Shown here: positions 17,297 to 27,434 of the stretch, piece after piece
Layout: every line of letters begins with the position of its first letter
Position numbering within the stretch: the stretch's first letter is position 1
Source: Thalassotalea_H sp040779345
Lineage (GTDB): Bacteria > Pseudomonadota > Gammaproteobacteria > Enterobacterales > Alteromonadaceae
Direction: 5' to 3'
DNA: 64,000 nucleotides
NCBI GenBank assembly: GCA_040779345.1
Contig: JBFONU010000014.1
Span: 1 to 64,000, forward strand
The notes under the pieces: generated by a model
The model's input: the letters and a program-made list of their open reading frames with translations, nothing else
Databases searched by the model: none
What the model was told of the DNA's origin: nothing
Made by a program: the position numbers and the translations under genes

Positions 17297-18358
17297 ATGC
17301 CAGAACAACAAAAATCCAATCTTGCCTATTATCTTTGCCAATTTTTAGGTTTTGTTATCATCATGAGCTTTGCCGTTTTTGGTTTGTTGTTTTCTCCTGA
17401 ATTTCAAACAGACGCACTTAAACAGTCTATCCCCAATTATATTATTAAGAATATCCTCTCTTATAGTGCAGCGATTTTACTGACTCATTTTCTTTTGCGT
17501 ACTTACCAACGTAAAAATCAAGTAACTCAATTAAAAGTATTCTTAAAAATTATTTTGCAATGCGCTGTTATAGCAACAGTTCTAGATAAGCTTTTGGAAT
17601 GGATTTTTGGCTTATCTTCTCATGAAACTGATGTGTTTTTTTATCAGCATGGTATTGTTTTTGAGCTGTTTTCATATGTTGTTATTAATAGTGCTTTCTT
17701 TCTTATTTGGAGCTTATTTTATTTAACCATTACCTCGATTCGAGACCGTAGAACATTAGCGGAACAGTTAAAAGAGCAGCAATTATCGAGTTTAATGAAT
17801 CAAATTAACCCTCACTTTTTGTTCAATTCGCTAAACACTATTCGCGGAATGATCTATGAAGATGAAGATAAAGCGGCTGATTTAATTACTCAACTGTCGA
17901 CCTTATTCCGCTATAACTTATCAACCGATACCAAAGCGTCTACTAGCTTGGGCAAAGAGCTTGAGGTTTGTCAGCATTATCTCTCTATCGAGGATATTCG
18001 TCTTGGTGACCGTTTACGGTTAAATATCAATGCCTCGGATGAAAGTAAGCGTGCCAAAATACCGACCATGGGTTTATTAACGATTGTTGAAAATGCCATC
18101 AAGCATGGTATAGCCAACTTAAAAGACGGCGGTACATTAACGCTAAATAGTAGAATAGAAAATAATAGGTTAGTGATCGACGTTATTAACCCTTATCAAA
18201 GTGATTTAGTGAAGTCAGGCACTAAAGTCGGACTGAAAAACTTAAGCCAACGGATTGAGCTGATTTTTGGCAAGCAAGGTCTATTAAGCCAAAAAACAGA
18301 CAATGATACTTTTCATGTATGTATGAGTTTACCTTATGAACCTATCAAGAATGGATAA
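17297..18358 (+). CDS. LytS-type sensor histidine kinase (second copy)
   Basis: The 353-residue kinase has four hydrophobic segments (about 10-145), phosphoacceptor His173 in NQINPHFLFNSLN, and a GHKL domain with ENAIKHGI and VGLKNL. Its cytosolic half is about three-quarters identical by eye to that of the kinase at 14986, while the membrane half is different, suggesting two inputs to one output. Its last 8 bases overlap the start of the LytTR regulator gene, so the pair is translationally coupled. Confidence 0.92.
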   Translation: MPEQQKSNLAYYLCQFLGFVIIMSFAVFGLLFSPEFQTDALKQSIPNYIIKNILSYSAAILLTHFLLRTYQRKNQVTQLKVFLKIILQCAVIATVLDKLLEWIFGLSSHETDVFFYQHGIVFELFSYVVINSAFFLIWSLFYLTITSIRDRRTLAEQLKEQQLSSLMNQINPHFLFNSLNTIRGMIYEDEDKAADLITQLSTLFRYNLSTDTKASTSLGKELEVCQHYLSIEDIRLGDRLRLNINASDESKRAKIPTMGLLTIVENAIKHGIANLKDGGTLTLNSRIENNRLVIDVINPYQSDLVKSGTKVGLKNLSQRIELIFGKQGLLSQKTDNDTFHVCMSLPYEPIKNG

Positions 18359-19073
18359 GCCTTTGAATGCCATCATCATAGATGATGAGCGCATGGCGCG
18401 ACAAGAATTATTGCGTTTGCTAAAAAAGCACCCCAACATTACGGTGGTTGAGCAGGCCGAAAATATAGATCAAGGACTTGATGAAATTAAAAAACATCAA
18501 CCGGACATCATATTTTTAGATATTGAAATGCCAGGCGGCACCGGCTTAACATTGGCCGAAAAGCTGAATGGGGAAATCCCAATCGTTTTTTGTACGGCTT
18601 ACGATGAATTTGCTGTTGATGCTTTTGCACTGAATGCGGTTGATTACTTGGTTAAACCTATAGTCCCCGAGCGTTTAGCTGAAACCATTGAAAAATTAGC
18701 TGTTCAAGCAGCGTCTTCAAATGAAGCTATACTTGACGATAGTTTCAAATTGATGGTGAAATTTAACGAACATATGAAAATCATACCGCTTGGGGATATC
18801 ATTTGTTTTGAAAGTGTAGGTAACCATGCGGCAATTTATACCTCGCAAGGTAAAGCTTATTTGCATAGTTCGTTAAATAAAATTGAAAGCAGGCTTAATA
18901 GCGATAATTACTTTCGGGCCAGTCGGTTACACATTGTTCGCCTTGATGCTATTAGTCAGCTTGAACACAATATTAATCATGGCTTAAGTGCTGAACTTAA
19001 TGATGGTAAAGTTGTTGAGATATCACGCCGACAAGCCAGTAAATTAAAAGCTCAATTGGGTTTTCCTGCTTAA
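18351..19073 (+). CDS. LytTR-family response regulator (BtsR-like)
   Basis: A protein of about 240 residues with a receiver (phosphoacceptor Asp57 in FLDIEMPGG, Thr82, Lys102) and a C-terminal LytTR DNA-binding domain (about 140-238). The start at 18351 overlaps the kinase stop (ATGGATAA); an in-frame ATG at 18336 has no better signal. LytTR proteins bind paired direct repeats about two helical turns apart, just what is seen before 13697 and 16140. It is the only regulator for two kinases. Confidence 0.92.
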   Translation: MDKPLNAIIIDDERMARQELLRLLKKHPNITVVEQAENIDQGLDEIKKHQPDIIFLDIEMPGGTGLTLAEKLNGEIPIVFCTAYDEFAVDAFALNAVDYLVKPIVPERLAETIEKLAVQAASSNEAILDDSFKLMVKFNEHMKIIPLGDIICFESVGNHAAIYTSQGKAYLHSSLNKIESRLNSDNYFRASRLHIVRLDAISQLEHNINHGLSAELNDGKVVEISRRQASKLKAQLGFPA

Positions 19074-19162
19074 GCGCAGCAACCCCTTGTGGTGATTATT
19101 TTTTTACCACGGTAAATATTTTATTAACGATTTTCTTAGTCATTTGATGGGCTAATTACATA

Positions 19163-19921
19163 CTATTGTTTTAAGAATTGGTTGGGTGAAACGCCCATTT
19201 GTTTACGAAACATGTAAATAAACGCTGAGCTTGATTCATAACCAAGCAATTGAGCTATGCTGCTTATGTTATCGCCAAGTGATAAATGTTTAATCGCTAT
19301 TTGAATATTTAATCGCTGTCGCCATTCGCTATAAGTAATGTTAGTTTCTTTTTTGAATACTCTACTCAGTGTTCGGGGTGATGCGCTGACAAACTTCCCC
19401 CAAAAGGTCAGATCACTCTTTAGTGAAGGATGCTTTAATAAGCGCTCGGTGATATTGGTCAGTCGTTTGTCTTTTGGGTAAGGTAAAAAGGTATCTAGCT
19501 TGTCGCAACTCATTATTTTATCGCGGAGTAATCTAAGTGTTCGTCCTGCTACGTTTTGCCATTCATAATCTTCAGGGATATTTTTACATTCATTGATCAG
19601 TGCTTTTAAAAAGGCATTGGTATTAATAACTGTAGGGATGCTCGGAAAGTCAGTCGCTTCTTCAGCACAAAAATAAAAAATACTCAACGTAACGGCTGTT
19701 TTCGCTAATATTTCATGACAGTGCTCTGAGGGGATCATGATAGCTTGCTGTGGTGGCACAAAATATCGCCCATCATCAGTAATAATGGCGAGCACCCCCG
19801 AGTGAACAAAAATGCATTGTGCTTGTTTGTGTTGGTATTTACTGACACCGGCTAAAGCAGGGATCTCTCGATGTCGTACTGAAATTGGATGAAAACTTTG
19901 TGGCTGCTCAGTGCTTGTCAT
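19163..19921 (-). CDS. AraC-family transcriptional regulator
   Basis: The 252-residue regulator has an N-terminal cupin-like sensing domain (about 15-95) and a C-terminal double helix-turn-helix AraC domain (about 150-250: SPRTLSRVFKKE, ISSIAQLLGYESSSAF, MGVSPNQF). It is divergent from the M61 peptidase gene. No ligand is evident. No ribosome site is obvious before the ATG. Confidence 0.9.
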   Translation of the reverse strand: MTSTEQPQSFHPISVRHREIPALAGVSKYQHKQAQCIFVHSGVLAIITDDGRYFVPPQQAIMIPSEHCHEILAKTAVTLSIFYFCAEEATDFPSIPTVINTNAFLKALINECKNIPEDYEWQNVAGRTLRLLRDKIMSCDKLDTFLPYPKDKRLTNITERLLKHPSLKSDLTFWGKFVSASPRTLSRVFKKETNITYSEWRQRLNIQIAIKHLSLGDNISSIAQLLGYESSSAFIYMFRKQMGVSPNQFLKQ

Positions 19922-20122
19922 TTTATCAATATTACATGTTAATTTTTATATATAGTGACAATAAGTTTTTATCATCTTGGGGAATAATTCAAGTAGATTG
20001 CCGAAAAAAACAACTAAAAGTAAAGAGAAAACTTAGAAAGTGATTGTATTCAATAGACAATAGTAACTACACTTAGGCACTAATAATAAGCAACACTGTT
20101 AAAATCACTCATAGGATCATAA

Positions 20123-21988
20123 ATGAGAAAGTTAATCGCAATCACTTTTGCGCTATCGTCTGCAATGATTAGTCAATGGGCCAGCGCTGAAGGTAACACC
20201 ATCTATCAAGTATCGTTTGATAATGCCGTTCATCATGAAGCACAAATATCTGCGACCTTTACGGGTATCGAAAATCAAGTATTAGAAGTGCAAATGAGTC
20301 GTGCTTCTCCTGGGCGTTATGCGATGCATGAGTTCATTAAAAATGTTTATAAAGTCAGTGCAGTAAATAGTGTCGGCCAGCCTTTAACTGTTACACGCTC
20401 AAACCCTTATCAGTGGCATATTGAGGGGCACGACGGAGAAGTCACCTTCACATATACTTTATTTGGTGACAGAGCCGACGGTACTTATAGTCAAATTGAT
20501 CGCACACATGCTCATTTAAATATGCCAGCAACATTTGCTTGGGCGACTCATCATGAAGACCGAAATATTGACATTGAGTTTCGTCCATTTAATCCACGCT
20601 GGAAAGTGGCGACTCAATTAGTCAAAGGCAAAGGCAAATATTCATATACTGCCCCTAATTTACAATACTTTTTAGACAGTCCAACGGAACTAAGTGACCA
20701 TCAAGTGCGTTCATGGCAAGTGAAATCAGGTGGAAAAACTCAAACCATTAATTTAGCAGTGCACCATGATGGCATTGAAGAAGATTTGGATAAATATACT
20801 GAAAAAGCCAAAGCGGTTGTTGCTGAGCAAATAAAAGTTTTTGGTGAGTTACCTCGTTTTGATTTTGGTGAATATACTTTTATCGCTTGTTATTTGCCGC
20901 ATGTGAAGGGTGACGGTATGGAACATCGTAACTCAACTATATTAACTAGTTCATCATCATTAGATGAAGCTGAATATAGTCAATTAGGCACCTTATCCCA
21001 TGAGTTTTTTCATGCATGGAATGTTGAACGTATACGCCCGAAAGAGCTCGAACCGTTTAAATTCATTGAAGCAAATATGACCCCTAGCTTATGGCTTGCA
21101 GAAGGTTTTACGACTTATTACGGTGATTTAATCTTAAAAAGAAGCAACGAATGGGATGAAGCTAAATACTTAAAAAAAGTCGCCGATATTGTTAACCAAG
21201 CCAATAATATGCGTGGTCGATTATATTTTACGCCGGAAGGAGCAAGTCAGTTAGCAACCTTTACCGATGCTGGCGTTTCAAAAGATAGAACTAATTACAG
21301 TAATATCTTTTTTAGTTATTACACTTATGGTCGAGCAATGGGCTTGGCACTAGACCTAGCTATTCGTGCGCAATTTCCTGAAAAATCGTTAGATGATTAT
21401 ATGCAGCAATTATGGTTAGATTTTGGTCAATCAGAAACACCATACTCACGTGATGATGCCAAAGCGACATTAGTTAAACTGACTGGAGATCAACGCTTTG
21501 CCGACAAATTTTTTGCTGAGCATATTCATGGTCAAACTACACCTGATTATGCCGCATTGTTAGCTCCAGCAGGTTTAAAACTTGAGCCAAAAGACGATGA
21601 AAGCGCCTATCTTGGTAAAGTCAATTTTGACTTTGAAGGAGAAGCGGCCATAGTTAGCAACACCATTTTAGTTGATAGCCCATTATATAGAGCGGGTATT
21701 GAGCGTGGTGATCAAATTGTTAAGTTAGGCCGTAGAACGATTCGCAATAATGAGTTATGGGACAAAGCATTAGAACAATTTGAGCCAGGTGACACCACTA
21801 CTATAGAATATATTCAGCGTGGCGAAACGGTTAAAAAACAAATCGCCTTTATTAGTGACCCATCAGTGAAAGTGACTAAAATAGATGATGAAGAGCTGGA
21901 CGAGGCTCAAAAGCAATTTCTCATTAACTGGTTGGGTGAAGAGCCTGTTGAAGCTGATGAGGCAGACGTTGAACCTGCAAGCCTTTAA
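20123..21988 (+). CDS. M61-family peptidase with PDZ domain
   Basis: The 621-residue precursor has a signal peptide (about 1-22), an N-terminal beta domain, and zinc site H293-E-F-F-H297 followed by LWLAEGFTTYY, whose Glu supplies the third ligand. A PDZ domain lies at about 505-580 (LYRAGIERGDQIVKLG), followed by an acidic tail. M61 enzymes are glycyl-type aminopeptidases; this one should act in the periplasm. AGGA precedes the ATG, and a 12-bp terminator-like hairpin follows. Confidence 0.92.
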   Translation: MRKLIAITFALSSAMISQWASAEGNTIYQVSFDNAVHHEAQISATFTGIENQVLEVQMSRASPGRYAMHEFIKNVYKVSAVNSVGQPLTVTRSNPYQWHIEGHDGEVTFTYTLFGDRADGTYSQIDRTHAHLNMPATFAWATHHEDRNIDIEFRPFNPRWKVATQLVKGKGKYSYTAPNLQYFLDSPTELSDHQVRSWQVKSGGKTQTINLAVHHDGIEEDLDKYTEKAKAVVAEQIKVFGELPRFDFGEYTFIACYLPHVKGDGMEHRNSTILTSSSSLDEAEYSQLGTLSHEFFHAWNVERIRPKELEPFKFIEANMTPSLWLAEGFTTYYGDLILKRSNEWDEAKYLKKVADIVNQANNMRGRLYFTPEGASQLATFTDAGVSKDRTNYSNIFFSYYTYGRAMGLALDLAIRAQFPEKSLDDYMQQLWLDFGQSETPYSRDDAKATLVKLTGDQRFADKFFAEHIHGQTTPDYAALLAPAGLKLEPKDDESAYLGKVNFDFEGEAAIVSNTILVDSPLYRAGIERGDQIVKLGRRTIRNNELWDKALEQFEPGDTTTIEYIQRGETVKKQIAFISDPSVKVTKIDDEELDEAQKQFLINWLGEEPVEADEADVEPASL

Positions 21989-22008
21989 TATAATCACTCT
22001 TGTTGAAC

Positions 22009-22039
22009 GGCTTTTAGTGTTGGAATGACACTAAAAGCC
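22009..22039 (+). terminator. Terminator-like hairpin after M61 peptidase gene
   Basis: A perfect 12-bp stem (GGCTTTTAGTGT / ACACTAAAAGCC) with a 7-base loop; the following bases TAATT make only a weak T tract. Confidence 0.65.
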
Positions 22040-22098
22040 TAATTATGTATTTGCTTAAGCGCTAAGTTAGCTTGCTCTGTTATAAGGATATTTCCCCG

Positions 22099-22533
22099 TT
22101 GTACTCGCCAGAACAAATTGCCACATTAACTGCATCCCTTAGAGAATCGTTAGGGGATAATATTCCTTGGCAATATGAAGAAAAATTGGACGTGATGCTC
22201 AGCGAATTTGCGCAAAATAAGTCTGAGGTTGTGTTAGCAAATTTACGTAAGTCTTTAACTGATGAATGGCATAGCAAAACAGTTAAAAAACTGCCGAAAG
22301 CTTTAAAGAATCAACTAGGTGATTTAGCTAAGTTAGCTAAAAATCAACAAATTCTTGCGATGCCTGCTAGTGAAAGCACTCCGGCAATTGTCGCTTTATG
22401 GTGGCCATGGGGGCATGGCGGTACGTATTCATTACGAATAAAAGTATTGAATGAGAGTTATGAAAATATTCCAGAGAATGCGAGTTCAACTGGAATATTT
22501 TCCTACTTTAAAGGCTTATTCACTTCCTCGTAA
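22099..22533 (+). CDS. Hypothetical cytosolic protein
   Basis: A protein of about 144 residues, helical and charged in the first 100 residues, with a WWPWGHGGTYSLRI segment near 115-130. I do not recognise the family. The TTG at 22099 is chosen because AAGGA lies 10 bases before it; an in-frame TTG at 22072 has no such site. Its 3' end overlaps the convergent ABC permease gene by 18 bases, so both stops fall in the same short stretch. Confidence 0.6.
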   Translation: MYSPEQIATLTASLRESLGDNIPWQYEEKLDVMLSEFAQNKSEVVLANLRKSLTDEWHSKTVKKLPKALKNQLGDLAKLAKNQQILAMPASESTPAIVALWWPWGHGGTYSLRIKVLNESYENIPENASSTGIFSYFKGLFTSS

Positions 22534-24969
22534 ACTGTATATTGCGGGTTTTTTAATATACTGGCGAAGCGGTAAATAACAGGCGAAAAACGTAATTAAT
22601 GCTATTAGCCCTAATGTACCAATGAATATTGGCACAAGCGATATTGAAATATAGCGAGTTAGGTTGTCACTAAAACCGACGTATAAAGCTAACAAAGCCA
22701 AACTACTTAACACTATTCCTATCAACAATGCGCTGGCATTGTCTTTAATCACCATAGCAATAATATCCTTACCTTTTGCGCCAATTGCCATGCGAGTGCC
22801 AATTTCAAAACGGCGCATTTGGCTTGAATAACTTAAAATGCCATATAAACCAATCATTGTAAGAATAATGCTGATCACTGTTATAGCAGTTGTTGCGGCG
22901 AGTGAAACTAAATAAGAATAAAGTTTAGAATGTTTTAAATGAGCTAACGATTCAAGTTTAAATATATTGAAAATTTTTGAGGTGTCTTTCATTACTTTCA
23001 ATAACGTGTCTTGTGACAGTCGTTGGTTTTCTTTTAATTGAATCGTCATATTAAAAGCATTATTACTAGGTTTATAAACTCTTGGCGGAATAGCGTCATC
23101 TCCAGGTATTTTTAAACCACTGACAACACCAGAAATAACAAAGGCATTTTCATCTTCGTTAGAAGTGCCAAATGATAAGCGCCTACCTAAAATACTGCCA
23201 CTCGGGTCAATTGATTTGGCTAACTGTTGATTAATAATGATTTTTTTTGTTTTATCTTTTACATCCTGTTCAGTAAAAAATTCACCTTCAATTAATTTTT
23301 GTCCTGAGATATTAAAATATTCATGATCAACATTACGACCAAGCGGTAACACTTGTTGCATGCTGTCGAGCTCTGTCAAAGACCAAGTGCTTAAATTACC
23401 AGTTAATGGTGATGATGCTCGACTGACAGTGCTAACTTGAGGTAATGCTATTAACGAGTGCTTTAACTGTTCAAGCAATACCTCTCTTTCTGCTCTAGAA
23501 GGTAATTGTTCCGAGTACATTCTAATTTGTAAACTTAACTGATTTTCTACATCGAGACCGTCATCATAGGTGATTTTGTCGATGGCTTTTATTGAAATAT
23601 TGGCGCAAATAAACAAAAGTACAGAAGCGACACTAATTTGAGAAATAATGAGGAAGGAGCGTAAATTTTTTGAAATTTGTGCTTTTTGACCTTTACCACC
23701 ACTGATGAATGACGAGCTTAACCGCTTAAAGTCGAGTGATTTACTGCCAAACTTGGCGAATATCATCGCGAGAAAAGCACCAATAAAAAATGCACAGGTA
23801 ACAGTGAAAGTTTGTAGCTGCAACTCTTTAACTCTGGGTAACGCATTGGCTAAATACTGTTGCAAGATATCAAAGCTAAAAGAGGCAATTACAAGCGCAA
23901 CTATAAGTGATGTAAGAATGAGTAAACTACTTTCTAATAATATGGTTTGAAAAATAGTACGCGGTTTTGCGCCAACACTTGCGTGAATAGCATAACTTTG
24001 TTGTTTTTCAGCCAACCTAGAAATGAATAAGTTAAGAATGTTCATCGTGGCAATAATAACTAAACATATTCCACTCAGAAGTAAGAGAATAACAGCCTGT
24101 TTACTTTCGCCAATAATGATATCTTGTAAAGCGTTTAATTGTATTTCAACCTGCCAGCCCTTGAAGTATTCAGAGTCAGCATTATTTAATTGCCACTTCT
24201 CATTGACATAAGTTGAGCTTTGCTTAGTCGCTTTTGGTAGTTGAATATAATTAGCAAGTTTGCCAATTATAGTTCGCTGATGGGATCTACCCCACCACAC
24301 TTTTCTATTATTGTCAGACGTTGGATTAAAATCCCATGGGAACCAAAATTGATTTTCATAACCCACGGATAATAATGCAGGTTCAACAAATTGTTCTGCT
24401 AATACCCCGATAATGGTATAGGTTTGATTTTTGGTTGAGGCTTTCTTTCCGATAATATCATCGCTGCCATTGTAAAGTGTTTGCCATGCTTTATAGCTGA
24501 TCACCGCAACATGTTGGTAGCTATTTAATCCTTCTTTTTCAGAGAAAAACCGACCTTTGGTCATGGGAGTATTCATTAAACTAAACCATTCTGGCGTTAC
24601 ATAGCTTGAATGAATAACCGGACTTTCAGGGTGAGAAACTAGAGATGAAACATGATAGTCAACCATTGTCGCTTCAGTAAAAATTTGCTGATTTTGATAG
24701 AAATCGACTAAGCCTGGGTAGTTAAAACCACTGACATTAAACTTACCATTATTGTCTATCTGTCTTTGCTCTACTTGATAAAGGCGCTCTTGATCGGGAT
24801 ATGGCAAGGGCTTTAGCAACATCACATACGCTAATGTTAATACACATAGCAAAGCCCCTAGCGTAATACTCATAGTGGAAACAACGCTAAAAACAAAGCC
24901 CGGCTTTTGCTTAAGGCTTAAATAGGCTTGTTTAAGTTGATAGGCACTTAATGGTGAAAAGAAACTCAC
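22516..24969 (-). CDS. MacB-like ABC transporter permease (third in operon)
   Basis: The 817-residue permease has two tandem MacB/FtsX halves: TM1 (about 23-47), a periplasmic core, three TMs (about 290-410), another TM near 440, a second core, and three TMs (about 690-805). It starts with GTG overlapping the stop of the preceding permease gene (TAGTG). It ends in the LRGSE tail shared by all three permeases. It should export a substrate with the ATPase at 29877 and the adaptor at 30626; the substrate is unknown. Confidence 0.9.
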   Translation of the reverse strand: MSFFSPLSAYQLKQAYLSLKQKPGFVFSVVSTMSITLGALLCVLTLAYVMLLKPLPYPDQERLYQVEQRQIDNNGKFNVSGFNYPGLVDFYQNQQIFTEATMVDYHVSSLVSHPESPVIHSSYVTPEWFSLMNTPMTKGRFFSEKEGLNSYQHVAVISYKAWQTLYNGSDDIIGKKASTKNQTYTIIGVLAEQFVEPALLSVGYENQFWFPWDFNPTSDNNRKVWWGRSHQRTIIGKLANYIQLPKATKQSSTYVNEKWQLNNADSEYFKGWQVEIQLNALQDIIIGESKQAVILLLLSGICLVIIATMNILNLFISRLAEKQQSYAIHASVGAKPRTIFQTILLESSLLILTSLIVALVIASFSFDILQQYLANALPRVKELQLQTFTVTCAFFIGAFLAMIFAKFGSKSLDFKRLSSSFISGGKGQKAQISKNLRSFLIISQISVASVLLFICANISIKAIDKITYDDGLDVENQLSLQIRMYSEQLPSRAEREVLLEQLKHSLIALPQVSTVSRASSPLTGNLSTWSLTELDSMQQVLPLGRNVDHEYFNISGQKLIEGEFFTEQDVKDKTKKIIINQQLAKSIDPSGSILGRRLSFGTSNEDENAFVISGVVSGLKIPGDDAIPPRVYKPSNNAFNMTIQLKENQRLSQDTLLKVMKDTSKIFNIFKLESLAHLKHSKLYSYLVSLAATTAITVISIILTMIGLYGILSYSSQMRRFEIGTRMAIGAKGKDIIAMVIKDNASALLIGIVLSSLALLALYVGFSDNLTRYISISLVPIFIGTLGLIALITFFACYLPLRQYIKKPAIYSLRGSE

Positions 24970-27434
24970 TATTCACTTCCTCGTAAATTATGTATGGTCG
25001 GTTTGTTGATGTAACTGCGTAAAGGTAAGTAGCAGGCGAAAAAAGAGATGATTGAAATGAGCGCTAATGTGCCAATAAATACTGGCAGTAATTCTATAGA
25101 AATATAACTAGTTAGCTTGTCACTAAAACTTATGTATAAACCAAGTAAAACAGAAATACTTAACAAAATACCTATCACTAAATCCGTCGTATTATCTTTA
25201 ATTATCATATAGATTATGTCTTTGCCTTTTGCACCAATTGCCATGCGAGTACCAATTTCATAACGGCGTATTTGAGCGCTGTAACTTAAAATGCCATATA
25301 TGCCTATTCCAGCAAGAAGAAAAGCAATTAAGGCTAAAGCTGCGGTTGTGACTGCGGTAGTAATGTCTGTAAATAGACGTTTCGTGAGGGCGTCAGCAGC
25401 AGTATTAAAACTAAAAACTGAATATCTTGAGTCAATCTCAGCAACCAATGCCCCCAGTTGTTGGCGACTAATTGACTGTTCTGCTTTGAGTTTAAGTATA
25501 AACTGTTGCTGATGTAGAGCATTAGGAGCATAGCTTCTTGGTACACCGGCAACGGCATCTTCGCTGCCAAATGCTGTATCGCCGGGAATAGTAATATCTT
25601 TGACAATGGCTATTATTTTAAAGTCAGGCTCACCTATCGATGATAGCCGCATACCGATGACATCACCGTCTGTTTTTAACTGTTTAGCAAAAGCTTGGTT
25701 AACAACCATCGCATTAGGATTATCTCGACGATCTACCACCGTAAAATTTTCTCCTTGTAAAAGCTCTTGTTCAATTATATTGAAATACCTGTGATCTATT
25801 CGTTTGAAGTAAGGCGTATACCTTTCTGTCCCAGATGGTTTGGTTAGCGCTTTAATACCAAAACCATCTAAAGGTGAACTCCCTTGCGAAACTGACTGCA
25901 CTTGCGGTAAAGCTTCCAGCCCTTCCATGATTTCAGTCATAATGGGTATTACCTCTGCCTGACTAGAGGGTTGCGTTGGCGAAAAATTTAAAATTAAAGT
26001 CGATAGATTATTCGTGGAAAATCCTATCGGTGCATTAATGGTTTTCATTGCGTCTTTAAATAAACTAACGTTAACAAAAACCAATACCATAGCTAATGCT
26101 ACTTGGCTGGCGATTAATACCTGACGCGTTTTTTTAGACACCTGTAAACCACTGCCTTTACCACTGCCTTGTAAGCTAGTGCTTAACGTATGGTAATTGA
26201 TCATACGGGTACTTAATTTTGCAAAAAATAACGCCAAAACTATCGTGAAAAATATGGCGCTAGCGAAAGTTATTGGATTAAGGACTAACTCGTTAACTCT
26301 GGGGAGAACAGCAGCCAAATATTGCTGCATAATATAAAATCCAACATTAGCAACCACCAATGCTAGAATAATAGACATAAAAAACAGCAAGCTGGTTTCT
26401 GCAAACATCGCTTTGAACAAATGTTTTTTAGTAGCGCCAATTGCCGCATGAATGGCGATTTGTCGTTGTTTTTCTACAGTACGCGACATAAACAGGTTAG
26501 AGATATTACCACAGGCAATTAATACCAAACCAAGTACGCCAACTAATAACATGACAGCAATTGATTCACTCTCACCAAGCATTACTGCCTTAACCGAGCG
26601 TACATTCATTCTTACTGACCAGCCTTTAAAAAAAACCATATCTGCAACACCTTCCTGCCAACGATTACTCACGAAAGGTGTTAAAAATGTTTCAGCTTGT
26701 TTTGAGGTAACTCCTTTTTTTAATTGGCCAATAAATTTAAGGCTACTATCAATATTAGTAAAACTTTGTCTTTGCCCTTTATCTGACTGATTGAAATCCC
26801 ATGGCAACCAGACTTGTGTTTCACGTCCAATTTCAGCCAATTCCGGCTCAACAAAATTTTTTGCTAATACACCTACAATTTTATAACTTACGCCATTTAA
26901 ATTGATTTTCTGATCCAAAATACTTGCACTGCCAGCATACTCTTGCTGCCAAGTATTATAACTAAGTAGGGCAACAGGGTTATTGCTATCTAAAGCTTCG
27001 CTCGCTTCAAAACTTCTTCCCATAACCACGGGGGAAGCTAACAACTGATGAAATTCAGGCGTAACATATGCAGTATTTACCAAAGGCTGATTCTTTTGTG
27101 AAATAATCACAGCTTGGCCATAAACCATCATTGCTGACTGTTCAAATGTTGATTTGTTTTTGTATAAATGCACCAAGCCAGCGTAGCTATAAGCAACCGT
27201 TTTGATTTCTTTTTTTTCGCCTATGATTTTATGCTCAGCAACAAACAAACGATCTTGTTCGGGGTAAGGTAACGGCTCGACCAGCAGCAAATAATTTAGC
27301 GTCAATACACAAAGTAAAGCTCCTAAGGTAATTCCCATGGTTGAAACTACACTAAAAACAAAGCCAGGCTTTTGTCTAAGACTTAGAAAGGCTTGTTTAA
27401 GTTGATAGCTGTTTAACCCCGAAAAGAAATTCAC
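24969..27434 (-). CDS. MacB-like ABC transporter permease (second in operon)
   Basis: An 821-residue paralogue of the neighbouring permeases with the same eight-TM, two-core layout. Conserved marks include the N-terminal LKQAFLSLRQKPGF, FETGTRMAIGAKGKDII-like coupling segment (here YEIGTRMAIGAKG) and C-terminal LRGSE. GTG start in a TAGTG overlap with the upstream permease. The periplasmic cores are the most divergent part, so the three permeases probably form hetero-assemblies or handle different cargo. Confidence 0.9.
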   Translation of the reverse strand: MNFFSGLNSYQLKQAFLSLRQKPGFVFSVVSTMGITLGALLCVLTLNYLLLVEPLPYPEQDRLFVAEHKIIGEKKEIKTVAYSYAGLVHLYKNKSTFEQSAMMVYGQAVIISQKNQPLVNTAYVTPEFHQLLASPVVMGRSFEASEALDSNNPVALLSYNTWQQEYAGSASILDQKINLNGVSYKIVGVLAKNFVEPELAEIGRETQVWLPWDFNQSDKGQRQSFTNIDSSLKFIGQLKKGVTSKQAETFLTPFVSNRWQEGVADMVFFKGWSVRMNVRSVKAVMLGESESIAVMLLVGVLGLVLIACGNISNLFMSRTVEKQRQIAIHAAIGATKKHLFKAMFAETSLLFFMSIILALVVANVGFYIMQQYLAAVLPRVNELVLNPITFASAIFFTIVLALFFAKLSTRMINYHTLSTSLQGSGKGSGLQVSKKTRQVLIASQVALAMVLVFVNVSLFKDAMKTINAPIGFSTNNLSTLILNFSPTQPSSQAEVIPIMTEIMEGLEALPQVQSVSQGSSPLDGFGIKALTKPSGTERYTPYFKRIDHRYFNIIEQELLQGENFTVVDRRDNPNAMVVNQAFAKQLKTDGDVIGMRLSSIGEPDFKIIAIVKDITIPGDTAFGSEDAVAGVPRSYAPNALHQQQFILKLKAEQSISRQQLGALVAEIDSRYSVFSFNTAADALTKRLFTDITTAVTTAALALIAFLLAGIGIYGILSYSAQIRRYEIGTRMAIGAKGKDIIYMIIKDNTTDLVIGILLSISVLLGLYISFSDKLTSYISIELLPVFIGTLALISIISFFACYLPLRSYINKPTIHNLRGSE

